Part shown: piece by piece, positions 54,301 to 59,889 of the stretch
Layout: the number at the start of each line of letters is the position of its first letter
Position numbering within the stretch: position 1 is the stretch's first letter
Assembly: GCF_026183675.1 (NCBI RefSeq)
Contig: NZ_JAPIVK010000011.1
Coordinates: 1 to 59,889 of the forward strand
DNA from: Microbulbifer halophilus
Lineage (GTDB): Bacteria; Pseudomonadota; Gammaproteobacteria; Pseudomonadales; Cellvibrionaceae
DNA length: 59,889 nt
Reading direction: 5' to 3'
Position numbers and translations under genes: made by a program
Notes under the pieces: model-generated
Seen by the model: only the letters and a program-made list of their open reading frames with translations
Databases searched by the model: none
What the model was told of the DNA's origin: nothing

Positions 54301-55431
54301 GAAGAACTGTTACCGGCCAATGATCCGGACTACCAGAGCATCGAGAAGGTCCGCATAGACAGAAATATTGTCCATATTGCGGCTACTGATTACGCCGGTA
54401 TCACCGTCGACACCGTGGAATACCTGCACAGGGATCACCTGGGCTCCATAGAGAAAATCACCGACGAAAGTGGTAACCTGCTGGTTGGTGCTGTAGGCGA
54501 GCTGGCTTTCGATCCCTATGGAACCAGAAAAAAGGCCGATTGGAGCAGTGCACTCGAAGAGTCGGATCTGGAAGAGCTGCTCGAAGGGGCAGGCCTCAGT
54601 ACCAGGCGTGGCTTTACCGGCCACGAGCATCTGGACAGAACCGGCCTGATCCATATGAATGGACGCATCTATGACCCGACGCTTGGGCGATTCCTGAGCC
54701 CGGATCCGATAGTGCAGGCCCCGACATACAGCCAGAACTGGAACCGGTATAGTTATGTGGTGAATAATCCGTTGAGCTTTACCGATCCCAGTGGGTACAA
54801 AGTTCATAATGGCTGCAAGACTAGATGGACTTATAATCATAGTCTTAATATGTTGGAGAGTTCAACTCGTTGCGGTGGTGGAGGTAGATCCATTCACTAT
54901 CCAAAGCCTAGGGATAACCATGACCGGGATCATGATATTGATGACCTTCCGGGGTTGCCTGTGCCTGTGAATCCAGTATCTGGAGGCGGGCAAGGAGGTG
55001 ATACGGAGAAGGCGAAGGAAAAAGCTAATAGCTGGGGTGATGGAAAAGACGATTCGGATCTTCGCTGGTCAGTTGGTTTGCAAGGAGGAGCTAAATTTGG
55101 AGTAAAAGGTATTTTCGGCGGGGCAGTAGGTATTCAAATCCCACTAATTGAAACGAGTCTTGTTACAGGAAATAGATACGCTTCTGAGGAGTACGCGTTT
55201 GTTATAGATATTGGGAAATGGTCATTTGGGTATGAGGCAAAGCGATCGATTCCTGTTGGAAAAAATGAGGTTATGGCTGGTAAAGCGCTTCGTGGAACTC
55301 CATTTGAAGGTGGGTTTAAATTTGGATCTTACGGGGTTAGTTCTTCTGAATTGGGTGTTTTTTCGATAGGACTTAAAGCTATAATTGGTGTTGATGCAAA
55401 ATTCGATTTTTCAGATGGGATTGACTGGTAG
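48343..55431 (+). CDS. Secreted Fn3-like/YD-repeat (Rhs) protein with variable toxin-like tip
   Basis: 2362 residues. Residues 1-27 are a signal peptide (ICLVAFLIFSISSPSVA). Residues about 40-680 form several Fn3-like repeats recurring every 100-115 residues (KYRYRVRAYVKIGS, KYQYRVRSYVELGDS, EYRFRAKACNSQGC, QYRFRVRACNSEGC). About 690-760 resembles the SpvB/TcaB start (AVINIPVKVAPGVNGLSPDV). YD repeats run from about 1300 to 1900 (YDAQGRL, YDKLGRLV). The Rhs core end is RDHLGSIEKITDESG then YDPTLGRFLSPDPI near 2110 and DPSGY near 2148. After it, about 210 residues are AT-rich and glycine-rich, the usual place of the toxin domain. No PAAR or VgrG part, so Sec export rather than T6SS delivery is inferred. 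Confidence 0.88.
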   Translation: MLWGRLSLPICLVAFLIFSISSPSVAIPPPPDDDCSGGTALRIGSVSITSPDSHGNYSLSFYLARHGIDDPMCSRVQIQESVDGSAYNTIYTDMPWGGTETKSFSEQPSATYRYRVRHYFTGGSYSTWVYSKRVTVAKKPNTPSRAYFLNNEGGPDRDGRFKLKWEADSTPPKVTGYHVAKCKGEVCTGSTGSWSRVYTGADPEKGGIIQGASTQLKGGKYRYRVRAYVKIGSTVKRSSWRYSSYITVNRKPGEVEDFTAPGPGVQDKTSFSVTWDAVTGVFDKVTKYQLQCSINGQPFSSSGCGNDDLGTKTTMTVSLPEGAKGEYRFRAKACNSQGCYRNWTRPAYQKVVTVDIPLTNPDAISFVGFEEEGRLDRNGVFTLNWNPSSSSPEITGYQVEQCRGEGANCASTSGNWSRVYSEADDSTRSVALPSAGGRLTSGKYQYRVRSYVELGDSPTYSEWLYSAIVTVNRKPDEVASFIAPESLEQTEGFSVTWAGVSGAFDKVTKYQLQCSIEGGPFNFSNCSSSDSVRNLGTETSARISPSEGSEGQYRFRVRACNSEGCGSWTASGNQKSVYVDIPYSAPKPPYFVNLPEDTETGDYDVRWKMPNSPGEYTAFELKRRCKMGAESCGHDGWGAAIPLADALDTTFPARGDNEDRFQYQVRACNKDECSSWRTSAWVDVHNLNGIRSVVPLATATKPGNTTYKVEVTQQGDAVINIPVKVAPGVNGLSPDVGINYSGARYLERSTQVLPEDTLGYGWRLSGFGEIRRCVVDRPNTDSIQLDYTDSVCLDGEPLELISGATPWAPGALLRTKRDDFSLIKVMSEPTSHKWFKVLTPDGRVMEYGNTEGSRVRVGSSTPFAWSLNKVTDTFGNSIEYKYHRDTVEGINYPLEIIYGNDGDARVTFEYSTRTDAPPQPLGPDGIQQEQLVLLHHINVYLDDNPIREYRLISEDEGEVADYRRLEAVQLCGYDKFGSTSDCLNQLEFEWDTDTGVDVDTGIYQITDGLGKITEFDLTPVDGSQSPALLGEDERPFGDGIVPYNASPMVVENGSYRWVVTELRHSNGESGGWNRTTYAYQGSGFVSDYNRGFLGYYAQKIHDQESDIVTYRQFRLDFPHYGRVARVYRYKGSYPNYEQVLSKRQYHYEDISLSSGDGSTHYPVMKQSLETLYEQDQVLGYRLTENIYSPESYGAESGDLIAGIAQTVKIATAADVSTEQGFWGEVKPASVSGVQRSTETVTSYLNRTGAWLIGFVSGKAISHFDGDIEGSADSVQTMTAHPWPGSNKPASITRFPGNPDNELEVAYEYDGQGNLLKETTSGANIETRETLASGYETLEGDRRYPTTLTNAEGQTMQISYDSRFGSENKITDADGRDTRVSYDAFGREISRTNDTDNVTFTTTYSFCYAGICPDNQGQLAAYKVSTTSSPKITPDTETYYDLMGRPVREDTESFDGSGFIRREYSYDAQGRLREETAPFIAGEDYRPLTVYHYDLRNRVAKVVRPDGSELRTTYSVPSGTRKVKMRIEEDVLSSEGVLQDTLVKEKFYALTGDLVKAVDAQGTDDEVITEYTYYGSGLLHKVKVNGDTSTESEFSYDDAGNRDSLVSPSVGTVISMHDALGQLIGQTDNKNQNITYQYDKLGRLVEQVDADGAAEWEYDPPNATGSIDNCIYTKNGVEVFSETYSYDDDGKLQTTDTRLVAGGLTKSYSHSYGYDAQGRLDRVTYPDTANGVEAHYEYNTQGYLEKITDGVNPYKTFEDLNAFGQVKEEIYGNGVITNRTYNANTGRLESISTGVDSGNGLQNNEYYWRSNGTLESRLVYSNGNTQEEKFTYDSLSRLTRAKTWLNNSLQRTLTTEYNKLGNILEKTSTHSSDTDVDGYQYGEFGNAGPNAVSNVNIGGTAHSLHYDQNGAITRYDAVSGDDKWVTWSARKLPIEIVVGTSKTTQTPTARDRFKYGPNGQRYYRETSWWDEEKQKLQTEKAFIIGSYEELLPANDPDYQSIEKVRIDRNIVHIAATDYAGITVDTVEYLHRDHLGSIEKITDESGNLLVGAVGELAFDPYGTRKKADWSSALEESDLEELLEGAGLSTRRGFTGHEHLDRTGLIHMNGRIYDPTLGRFLSPDPIVQAPTYSQNWNRYSYVVNNPLSFTDPSGYKVHNGCKTRWTYNHSLNMLESSTRCGGGGRSIHYPKPRDNHDRDHDIDDLPGLPVPVNPVSGGGQGGDTEKAKEKANSWGDGKDDSDLRWSVGLQGGAKFGVKGIFGGAVGIQIPLIETSLVTGNRYASEEYAFVIDIGKWSFGYEAKRSIPVGKNEVMAGKALRGTPFEGGFKFGSYGVSSSELGVFSIGLKAIIGVDAKFDFSDGIDW

Positions 55432-55441
55432 AGTATTAGCA

Positions 55442-55732
55442 ATGAAAGTTTTTGGGGTTAGTTTTTTAGCTTTTTCAGTAGTGTTTTTATTGGTGTACTT
55501 TTTTTCTGTATATGGCGGAGGGCCAAGTGTCGGTGATGAGGGGTTGCCACTTTGGAAAATTTTCTCTGGGTTTTTTATAGTTGTATTTTCTTTTAGTTTT
55601 TGGATGACGATGCTAGTGGATTGTCTTTCTTCGGGTAAAGTTGATAACAGAATTTTTTGGGGTGTTGGTCTTTTTTTATTTTCTTGGTTGGCTGCAATAT
55701 TATATTTTTTTGCTGTTTATAGAAAAAGATAA
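55442..55732 (+). CDS. Small membrane protein, candidate immunity partner
   Basis: 96 residues from ATG 55442, ten bases after the Rhs stop. Three hydrophobic helices are visible (VSFLAFSVVFLLVYFF, LWKIFSGFFIVVFSFSFWMT, RIFWGVGLFLFSWLAAILYFF), with a basic end YRKR. Base composition is as AT-rich as the Rhs tip. Genes placed immediately after an Rhs tip usually encode the cognate immunity protein; an inner-membrane immunity would suit a toxin acting on or across the membrane. I do not recognise the family, so this role is inferred from position alone. Confidence 0.6.
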   Translation: MKVFGVSFLAFSVVFLLVYFFSVYGGGPSVGDEGLPLWKIFSGFFIVVFSFSFWMTMLVDCLSSGKVDNRIFWGVGLFLFSWLAAILYFFAVYRKR

Positions 55733-55755
55733 GCATCGGATTGAAATAAGCCTCG

Positions 55756-56026
55756 TCAGTAAAATCTGTGGGACATCTCCGGTACTGGCAGCCGCCCAAG
55801 CGCATGGTATAGCGCTATTTCCAGGCGCCGGTAGGTCCTGAAACCGTAGTGATTGATGTACATATAAAGTGGATATAGAAGAGATTTGGTGGATTCGGCC
55901 GACAAGCGCATCAACGGACATGCCGGGCTTTGTGCCGGCTAGGCCAGGCAATTCTTCCAGGATTTCATCATGATAGGAGCGCACATCCTCTGCTGTGAGG
56001 TGCGCGAGGTCGTCCACGTTGACCAT
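55756..56026 (-). pseudogene. Frameshifted hypothetical gene
   Basis: From ATG 56026 (AAAGGGA upstream) the reverse strand encodes MVNVDDLAHLTAEDVRSYHD and KPGMSVDALVGRIHQISS. Near 55864 the protein-like reading moves to another frame, MYINHYGFRTYRRLEIALYH and GRLPVPEMSHRFY, ending at TGA 55756-55758. One base gained or lost would explain this. The uncorrected frame runs on to 55700 with non-protein-like sequence. Family unknown. Confidence 0.5.
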
Positions 56027-56039
56027 TTGGCAGTCCCTT

Positions 56040-56204
56040 TTAGTTATCTTTTAGGATGTTCAGAGCCGTGCTGTACTTGGAGATGATGTTCTTGCTGGTT
56101 GCCTTGGCGTGCTTAGAATCGACCACCTTCACCTGGCGGCCGTCGATGATTTTGACCTTCTGCCTGCTCTTGGTCACGGATGTGTTGGTCACTTGAACGG
56201 TCAT
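56040..56204 (-). CDS. Small basic hypothetical protein
   Basis: 54 residues from ATG 56204, preceded by GGAGGATC, a strong ribosome binding site that rules out the longer start at 56237. The protein is lysine-rich (TKSRQKVKIIDGRQVKVVD, KHAKATSKNIISKYS), with no signal or membrane segment. It lies 13 bases before the frameshifted gene in the same direction, so the two were probably one operon. Family not recognised. Confidence 0.55.
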   Translation of the reverse strand: MTVQVTNTSVTKSRQKVKIIDGRQVKVVDSKHAKATSKNIISKYSTALNILKDN

Positions 56205-56352
56205 GGGATCCTCCCTAACTAATTGCGCTATGCGCATATCTGATCGAATTGTATCACCAGCTATTGACTACTGCGACAAGATGCATAGATGAGCGGGACA
56301 GTGCCGGGAGCTCTGACAGCGCTCTCAGTCGCTTTCCACTCTAAAGCTGTGT

Positions 56353-56380
56353 GCTGACACGCCCTGAACGGGCAGTCAGC
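56353..56380. repeat. Hairpin adjoining the right island border
   Basis: GCTGACACGCCC (56353-56364) is mirrored by GGGCAGTCAGC after a TGAAC-type loop, with an A-A mismatch. It ends three bases before the right direct repeat, so it marks the island side of that junction. It could be a terminator or part of a recombination site. Confidence 0.6.
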
Positions 56381-56382
56381 GG

Positions 56383-56472
56383 ATGAACGACTTCCAGTTG
56401 CTGATGTGGATCAACCTGGCGGCGATTCCGCTGGCCTTCATGCTCTCCAATCCCAAACCCGAGAACGATTGA
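56383..56472 (+). pseudogene. emrB: Detached 3' end of emrB
   Basis: These 29 codons read MNDFQLLMWINLAAIPLAF to NPKPEND and stop at TGA 56470-56472. They repeat the last membrane helix of EmrB exactly up to NPK. The stop is ten bases from the convergent stop of the chaperone gene, as expected for the original emrB end. There is no sign of separate expression. Confidence 0.85.
56384..56458. repeat. Right copy of the 75-bp island-border direct repeat
   Basis: Identical over all 75 bases to 47902-47976. Divergence begins abruptly on both sides. Confidence 0.97.
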
Positions 56473-56482
56473 CTCGACCGGT

Positions 56483-57232
56483 CTACTGCCCGGACCCGGG
56501 GGCGGTCCCGGGCGGATAGACCGCGTCGGTCTCGCCGCTGGTTTCAAACAGCGAGCCGCTGGAAGCGATCCAGCCGGCGTCGCCGTGGGCCTGTAGCTGG
56601 AAGTTGCCGTCGGGGGTGTCGATGCCGCCGACGGTGAGGCTTTCGCCGCGGGTAAAGCTGACCTGGTAGCGCTGGCCGTCGTTGCCGTCGATATGGCCGT
56701 ACCAGCTCACGCTGTCGTAGTCGTGCTTTTCTATCCGGTCGATGGTCACTTCGTAGGAGGTGTTCGCCTCGGTGATATCGATCGCCACCCGGTCGCCGGC
56801 CTGCAGGCTCTCGAGTTTCAGCGGGCTGAACTGGATCAGTTGCCGGCCATCGTGCAGGTCCTCTTCTTCCAGGGGAATCCTGTCGGTGGCGACCTCCTCC
56901 GTCGACGACCACATATCGCGGCGCTCCATTGCCCGCTCTACCTCCTCCGCGGTGAAATTCCTGTCCGGCCGCCGGGCATTCATGGCCCGCGTGCGTTCCA
57001 GTACCCGGCCGGGCACCGCCCGGGTTTCCGTATCGGATGCCGCTTTGCGGTCTTTGCCGGGATCTTCCGGGGTTGAGCCATCGGTGGCGCGAGTGGAAGC
57101 CGATGTGTCGCGCGGTTTCGGAGTCGGCGTATCGGCGCTGGGGTCGAGCTCCAGCGACGACCAGATACCGCCGATCACCGCGATTGCCAGGCACACCGGG
57201 ATTGCATTTTTTTTCATGGTTGTTTTATTCAT
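56483..57232 (-). CDS. Probable CpaB-type metalloprotease secretion chaperone
   Basis: 249 residues from ATG 57232; a second in-frame ATG at 57217 is possible. A single N-terminal hydrophobic segment (AIPVCLAIAVIGGIWSS) could anchor it in the inner membrane. Then come a disordered charged stretch (PKPRDTSASTRATDGSTPED) and a compact domain (LIQFSPLKLESLQAGDRVAIDI, SWYGHIDGNDGQRYQVSFTRG). The plan and the position just downstream of a secreted metalloprotease match CpaB, the chaperone that delivers CpaA to the type II secretion system in Acinetobacter. The assignment is by resemblance and context only. Confidence 0.55.
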   Translation of the reverse strand: MNKTTMKKNAIPVCLAIAVIGGIWSSLELDPSADTPTPKPRDTSASTRATDGSTPEDPGKDRKAASDTETRAVPGRVLERTRAMNARRPDRNFTAEEVERAMERRDMWSSTEEVATDRIPLEEEDLHDGRQLIQFSPLKLESLQAGDRVAIDITEANTSYEVTIDRIEKHDYDSVSWYGHIDGNDGQRYQVSFTRGESLTVGGIDTPDGNFQLQAHGDAGWIASSGSLFETSGETDAVYPPGTAPGSGQ

Positions 57233-57246
57233 GTTTTGGGGACCTG

Positions 57247-57278
57247 AAAAAATAAAGTGCCCGGCAATAAAGCCGGGC
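57247..57278 (-). terminator. Hairpin between metalloprotease and chaperone genes
   Basis: On the reverse strand GCCCGGC-TTTATT-GCCGGGC is followed by an A/T run including TTTTTT. It lies 19 bases after the protease stop and 15 bases before the chaperone start, so it may set a lower level for the chaperone. Confidence 0.8.
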
Positions 57279-57297
57279 GTGTTTGTGGTGTGAAACC

Positions 57298-58689
57298 TTA
57301 ACGGCTGATGCGAATCCAGTTCAGGTTCCAGCCGCCGGCCTGGGCGTAGATGCCGAGATTGTAGGTTCCGGCCTGGACATTGACCGTCTGGCTCACGGTG
57401 GTCCAGCTCTGCCATCCGCCGGTGGTGGGCAGGGCGAGTTCGCCGAGGACGGTTTCACCGCCGTTCAGGTCCAGGGAGAGCCGGCCGCCGCCATCGAGAC
57501 TCGCCACGCGGTACTCCACGGTATAGTTGCCGGATTCCGGGAAGGTGATGCCGTTGTAGGCCATCCAGTCCCCGGTATCGATCCAGCCGACGTTCTGGCC
57601 GCCGCCGGTGTCACTGGTGGTTTCGAGATCGACGCCGGCGCTGGAAAAGTAGTTTTCCGCCTGCAGCGTGTGGCTGAAGCCGCCGGTGGTGGAGACGATC
57701 AGGGAGCTGGCCAGGTCGTTGATGCCGTCGTCCACCAGGCAGTTATCGTCGCCGGTTTTGCTCACCAGGTTGCCGGCGAAGCCGTTGTCGGTAAACAGGT
57801 CCGCCTTGTAGCCGCTCTGTACGCGGATCGAGGAAATATCGTCGTTGAGAATGCCGCGCCGGTTGAGTTCGGCCAGGTCGTAGTTGCCCGCGGGCAGGCC
57901 GACGCTGTAGCCGCCGAAGTCGCAGTGTTCGGACACAACCACCGGACCGCTGGTACCGGCGGTGGGCCGGAAGGCGGCGATTTCATCGCGCACATTGTGA
58001 ATGGCGAGCGCGCCGTAGGCTTCCTGCGGGTCGCCCACCGGCACGCCGCAGGGATAGCCGCGGCAGGTGAGGTTGGGGTTGGAGAAACGGTTGACGCGGG
58101 TGGTATTGAATACGCCCTCGTAGGCCATGATGTCCACAAACACATTGTCCACACCGTAGCCGACGCCGTAGCCGAAGCGGATGCCGCCGGTATCGCCCTG
58201 GCGGCGGGAGTGGTTCAGCCCCATGTTGTGTCCCAGTTCGTGGGCCATGACCATGGGCCCGCAGCCGGCGTGCACCACGTTCCAGGTCCAGTTGGGATCC
58301 ACGGCCACATAGCCCACACCACAGGCGCCGGTGCTGTGCATCTGCGAGACGAAATCGGCCCCGAGTTGGTTCCGCAAGGATTGAACGGCGTTGTTCTGTC
58401 GCAGGTTGTTGAGTACCTCGCCCATATCCGCGCCCACTTCTTCATTGTGGCGAACGCCCACGAGGCGCAGTTGCAGGTCAATCTGGCTGTCGCTGTAGGC
58501 GGCATTCATCTGGTTGACCCAGTTGGCCATGGCCGTCTGGGGATCGCCGGAGAAATAGTCGGAGGAATACTGGTCGTACAGCACCAGGAGATCGACCGTG
58601 GCCGCCTGCGCGGTGGCTGTGAAGGCGAGGCAGGCCGCCGACAGGTAGCGCGTCAGTCGTTTTAGGGTTTTCCTTCGCGTAAGGTTCAT
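57298..58689 (-). CDS. Secreted reprolysin-like metalloprotease with beta-gamma-crystallin-like and CBM6-like domains
   Basis: 463 residues with a signal peptide (cleavage near AQAATVDL). Residues 30-225 are an M12-type metzincin: zinc motif HELGHNMGLNH (His150, His154, His160) and Met-turn DIMAYEG near 190. Residues about 240-310 resemble a beta-gamma-crystallin domain (CDFGGYSVGLPAGNYDLAEL and the ISSIRVQSGYKADLFTD segment). Residues about 335-463 are a CBM6/CBM35-like module (LQAENYFSSAGVDLE, WIDTGDWMAYNGITFPESG, ending WNLNWIRIS). It should be exported and bind a carbohydrate surface while cutting protein. Gene order with the chaperone candidate suggests type II secretion. Confidence 0.87.
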   Translation of the reverse strand: MNLTRRKTLKRLTRYLSAACLAFTATAQAATVDLLVLYDQYSSDYFSGDPQTAMANWVNQMNAAYSDSQIDLQLRLVGVRHNEEVGADMGEVLNNLRQNNAVQSLRNQLGADFVSQMHSTGACGVGYVAVDPNWTWNVVHAGCGPMVMAHELGHNMGLNHSRRQGDTGGIRFGYGVGYGVDNVFVDIMAYEGVFNTTRVNRFSNPNLTCRGYPCGVPVGDPQEAYGALAIHNVRDEIAAFRPTAGTSGPVVVSEHCDFGGYSVGLPAGNYDLAELNRRGILNDDISSIRVQSGYKADLFTDNGFAGNLVSKTGDDNCLVDDGINDLASSLIVSTTGGFSHTLQAENYFSSAGVDLETTSDTGGGQNVGWIDTGDWMAYNGITFPESGNYTVEYRVASLDGGGRLSLDLNGGETVLGELALPTTGGWQSWTTVSQTVNVQAGTYNLGIYAQAGGWNLNWIRISR

Positions 58690-58817
58690 AACGGTTCCCT
58701 ATTCTTATTGCTTGTCAGTGTTGTTGAAGAGTGCCAGTACGCAGGTGCAGACGCGGTGGCACAAAAAAGCTAGCACCGTGCCAGTTACGCTGTATAGAAG
58801 GTTTCGGGGAAATGGAA

Positions 58818-58835
58818 TCCCACTTTAAAGTGGGA
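58818..58835. promoter_or_regulatory. 18-bp perfect palindrome upstream of the metalloprotease gene
   Basis: TCCCACTTTAAAGTGGGA, centred about 137 bases upstream of the protease start. Its perfection and place suggest an operator. The rest of 58690-59000 shows no gene. Confidence 0.5.
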
Positions 58836-59000
58836 CATGGGCAGCGGGAAAATACCGGGAATTAAAAATGGCAGGCCGGAATCAATATTAAAAAATATTG
58901 AAAAATAACAGGGAGAAACAGTGAGGGCAGAGTCAACTATTCGCGGAATACTTTGCTCTGCCCTCAATTAGCGGGTTGGCTGTTGTCGCAATAACCGATT

Positions 59001-59414
59001 TTAATTGGCTTTGTACCAGGTCTGGGTACGGTAGAAGAAACCCACGTAACCGCGCACCTTGAGCTGGTTGCCCTCCAGCCAGAGTTTGCAGTCGTAAACC
59101 TTGCCCTTGGTGGGATCCAGGATCTCGCCGCCCTCGTAGACATCGCCGTTCTTCACCATATCGGTAATGATATCCATACCCACGATCTTTTTGCCCTTGC
59201 GGTCGCCGGGACATTTTTCGCAGACGGTGTCGTCCGGTTTCATCAGCAGATCCACCACGCGGCCGTAGTATTTGCCGCCCTTCTGGTAGATCTCGACGAT
59301 AGACTTGGCCTGGCCGGTCTCGTCATCGATGGTACGCCATTTGCCCAGTACGTCCGCGGCACTGGCCTGCAGCGCAAACAGCAGGCAGCAGGTGGCCATC
59401 AGCAGGTTTCTCAT
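59001..59414 (-). CDS. DUF2147 family periplasmic protein
   Basis: 137 residues from ATG 59414, five bases after GAGG; the adjacent ATG at 59417 is also possible. Residues 1-20 are a signal peptide (LLMATCCLLFALQASA). The mature domain matches DUF2147: GKWRTIDDETGQAKSIVEIYQ, YYGRVVDLL, CEKCPGDRKGKKIVGMDI, GGEILDPTKGKVYDCKLWLE and LKVRGYVGFFYRTQTW, a small beta-barrel, lipocalin-like family of unknown role. The CEKC pair is typical of the family. The longer frame upstream to 59885 runs through intergenic repeats and is not coding. Confidence 0.9.
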   Translation of the reverse strand: MRNLLMATCCLLFALQASAADVLGKWRTIDDETGQAKSIVEIYQKGGKYYGRVVDLLMKPDDTVCEKCPGDRKGKKIVGMDIITDMVKNGDVYEGGEILDPTKGKVYDCKLWLEGNQLKVRGYVGFFYRTQTWYKAN

Positions 59415-59555
59415 CATTTCCTCACCCCTTTTAGTGCATATGACCGGGATCATACACCAGGTCACAGGAAAAATCGGGCATCTTCTTGCAGTGTAGCTGT
59501 GGCGAGGGGGCGCTGTACGCAGGTTGGACTTCGCTGCGCTCACTCCAACCTGTAC

Positions 59556-59850
59556 CCCTCTCCTGGTGGGAGAGGGGACTGGTATGGGGTTTAAGAAGGC
59601 TCGATGGGCGATTTGCCCCCGGTGTTTCCGATATAGCTCCCCTCTCCCGCCGGGAGAGGGGCCGGGGGAGAGGGCGGTGAAGGGGCCCGGATGTTGGACT
59701 TCGCTGCGCTCAGTCCAACTACGCCCTCTCCCTAACCCTCTCCCGGTGGGAGAGGGGACTGGTATGGGGTTTGAGAAGGCTCGATGGGCGATTTGCCCCC
59801 CAGTGTTTCCGGCATAGCTCCCCTCTCCCGCTGGGAGAGGGCGGCGGGGC
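59556..59850. repeat. Tandem copies of the CTCTCCC/GGGAGAGG intergenic module
   Basis: Two copies of the same module (about 59556-59675 and 59727-59850) share CTGGTATGGGGTTTRAGAAGG-like, CTCGATGGGCGATTTGCCCCC-like and TTTCCG-ATAGCTCCCCTCTCCCG segments. A 20-odd base link, GGACTTCGCTGCGCTCAGTCC, is itself a hairpin and recurs in a variant at 59526-59550. Related to copies at 19981 and 44682. No gene reads through this region. Confidence 0.85.
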
Positions 59851-59889
59851 CCGGTGGGTGGAGGTGAACGCCTCAGGACGAACAACTGA

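Noticed and set aside
48343..55431. Rhs protein as a type VI secretion effector
   Set aside because: There is a Sec signal peptide and Fn3-like stalk, and no PAAR, VgrG or Hcp element nearby.
59526..59850. Regular repeats considered as a CRISPR array
   Set aside because: Repeats are palindromic, unequal in spacing and recur elsewhere between genes; no cas genes are present.
59415..59885. N-terminal extension of the DUF2147 gene
   Set aside because: The extension is a translation of intergenic repeats; a signal peptide and ribosome binding site mark the real start at 59414.

Overview
The window is a chromosomal segment of a high-GC gammaproteobacterium. The mannan-degrading lifestyle, the TonB-dependent uptake, the many secreted enzymes and the intergenic repeat families suggest a marine member of the Cellvibrionales, such as a Microbulbifer-like genus. 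That placement is an inference from gene content and style; there is no rRNA in the window.

Region 1 (1-2600) is an accessory scrapyard. It holds the tail of an IS1182-type transposase, a MITE-like inverted repeat, a membrane gene cut by the tail of an IS3-type transposase, and an AT-rich TonB-C-terminal lipoprotein gene lying between two imperfect inverted repeats that look like integron attC sites. Two small genes follow.

Region 2 (2700-19960) starts with a catalase and continues as a beta-(galacto)mannan utilisation locus. It encodes GDP-mannose hydrolase NudK, an AGE-family mannose isomerase, a LacI regulator, an SSS sodium symporter, a GH130 mannosylglucose phosphorylase, a mannobiose 2-epimerase, a lipoprotein GH5 enzyme, a secreted GH5 mannanase, a TonB-dependent receptor and a GH27 alpha-galactosidase. 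Six copies of a 14-bp palindrome (TGTAACCGGTTACA or a one-base variant) sit in its intergenic regions and are the likely LacI operators. The inferred pathway is: outside cleavage and debranching, TonB uptake, periplasmic trimming, Na+-driven mannobiose import, epimerisation to mannosylglucose, and phosphorolysis to mannose-1-phosphate plus glucose.

Region 3 (20080-44640) is mostly household and envelope genes: a DUF899 protein, small secreted proteins, a fused two-barrel outer-membrane protein, an MFS-acyltransferase fusion, an ionotropic-glutamate-receptor-like channel, a sugar O-acetyltransferase, an M13 peptidase, a chalcone-isomerase-like/TonB-C fusion, a cyclic-nucleotide-binding protein, an RND efflux pair, a FetAB-like ABC exporter, a DUF2214 protein, an azoreductase with a divergent LysR regulator, and parC. 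It also holds an IS4-type MITE with a perfect 11-bp target duplication and a decayed zinc-peptidase gene.

Region 4 (44950-59889) begins with a marR-emrA-emrB efflux operon. An 8.4-kb island of lower GC interrupts the end of emrB. It encodes a 2362-residue Sec-secreted Fn3-like/YD-repeat (Rhs) protein with a variable AT-rich tip, a small membrane protein that may be its immunity partner, and two decayed or small genes. A 75-bp exact copy of the emrB 3' end lies at both borders. Beyond it are a metalloprotease with beta-gamma-crystallin-like and CBM6-like domains, its probable CpaB-type chaperone, a DUF2147 protein and tandem intergenic repeats. The Rhs island, with its tip and possible immunity gene, and the palindrome-defined mannan regulon are the most interesting parts.
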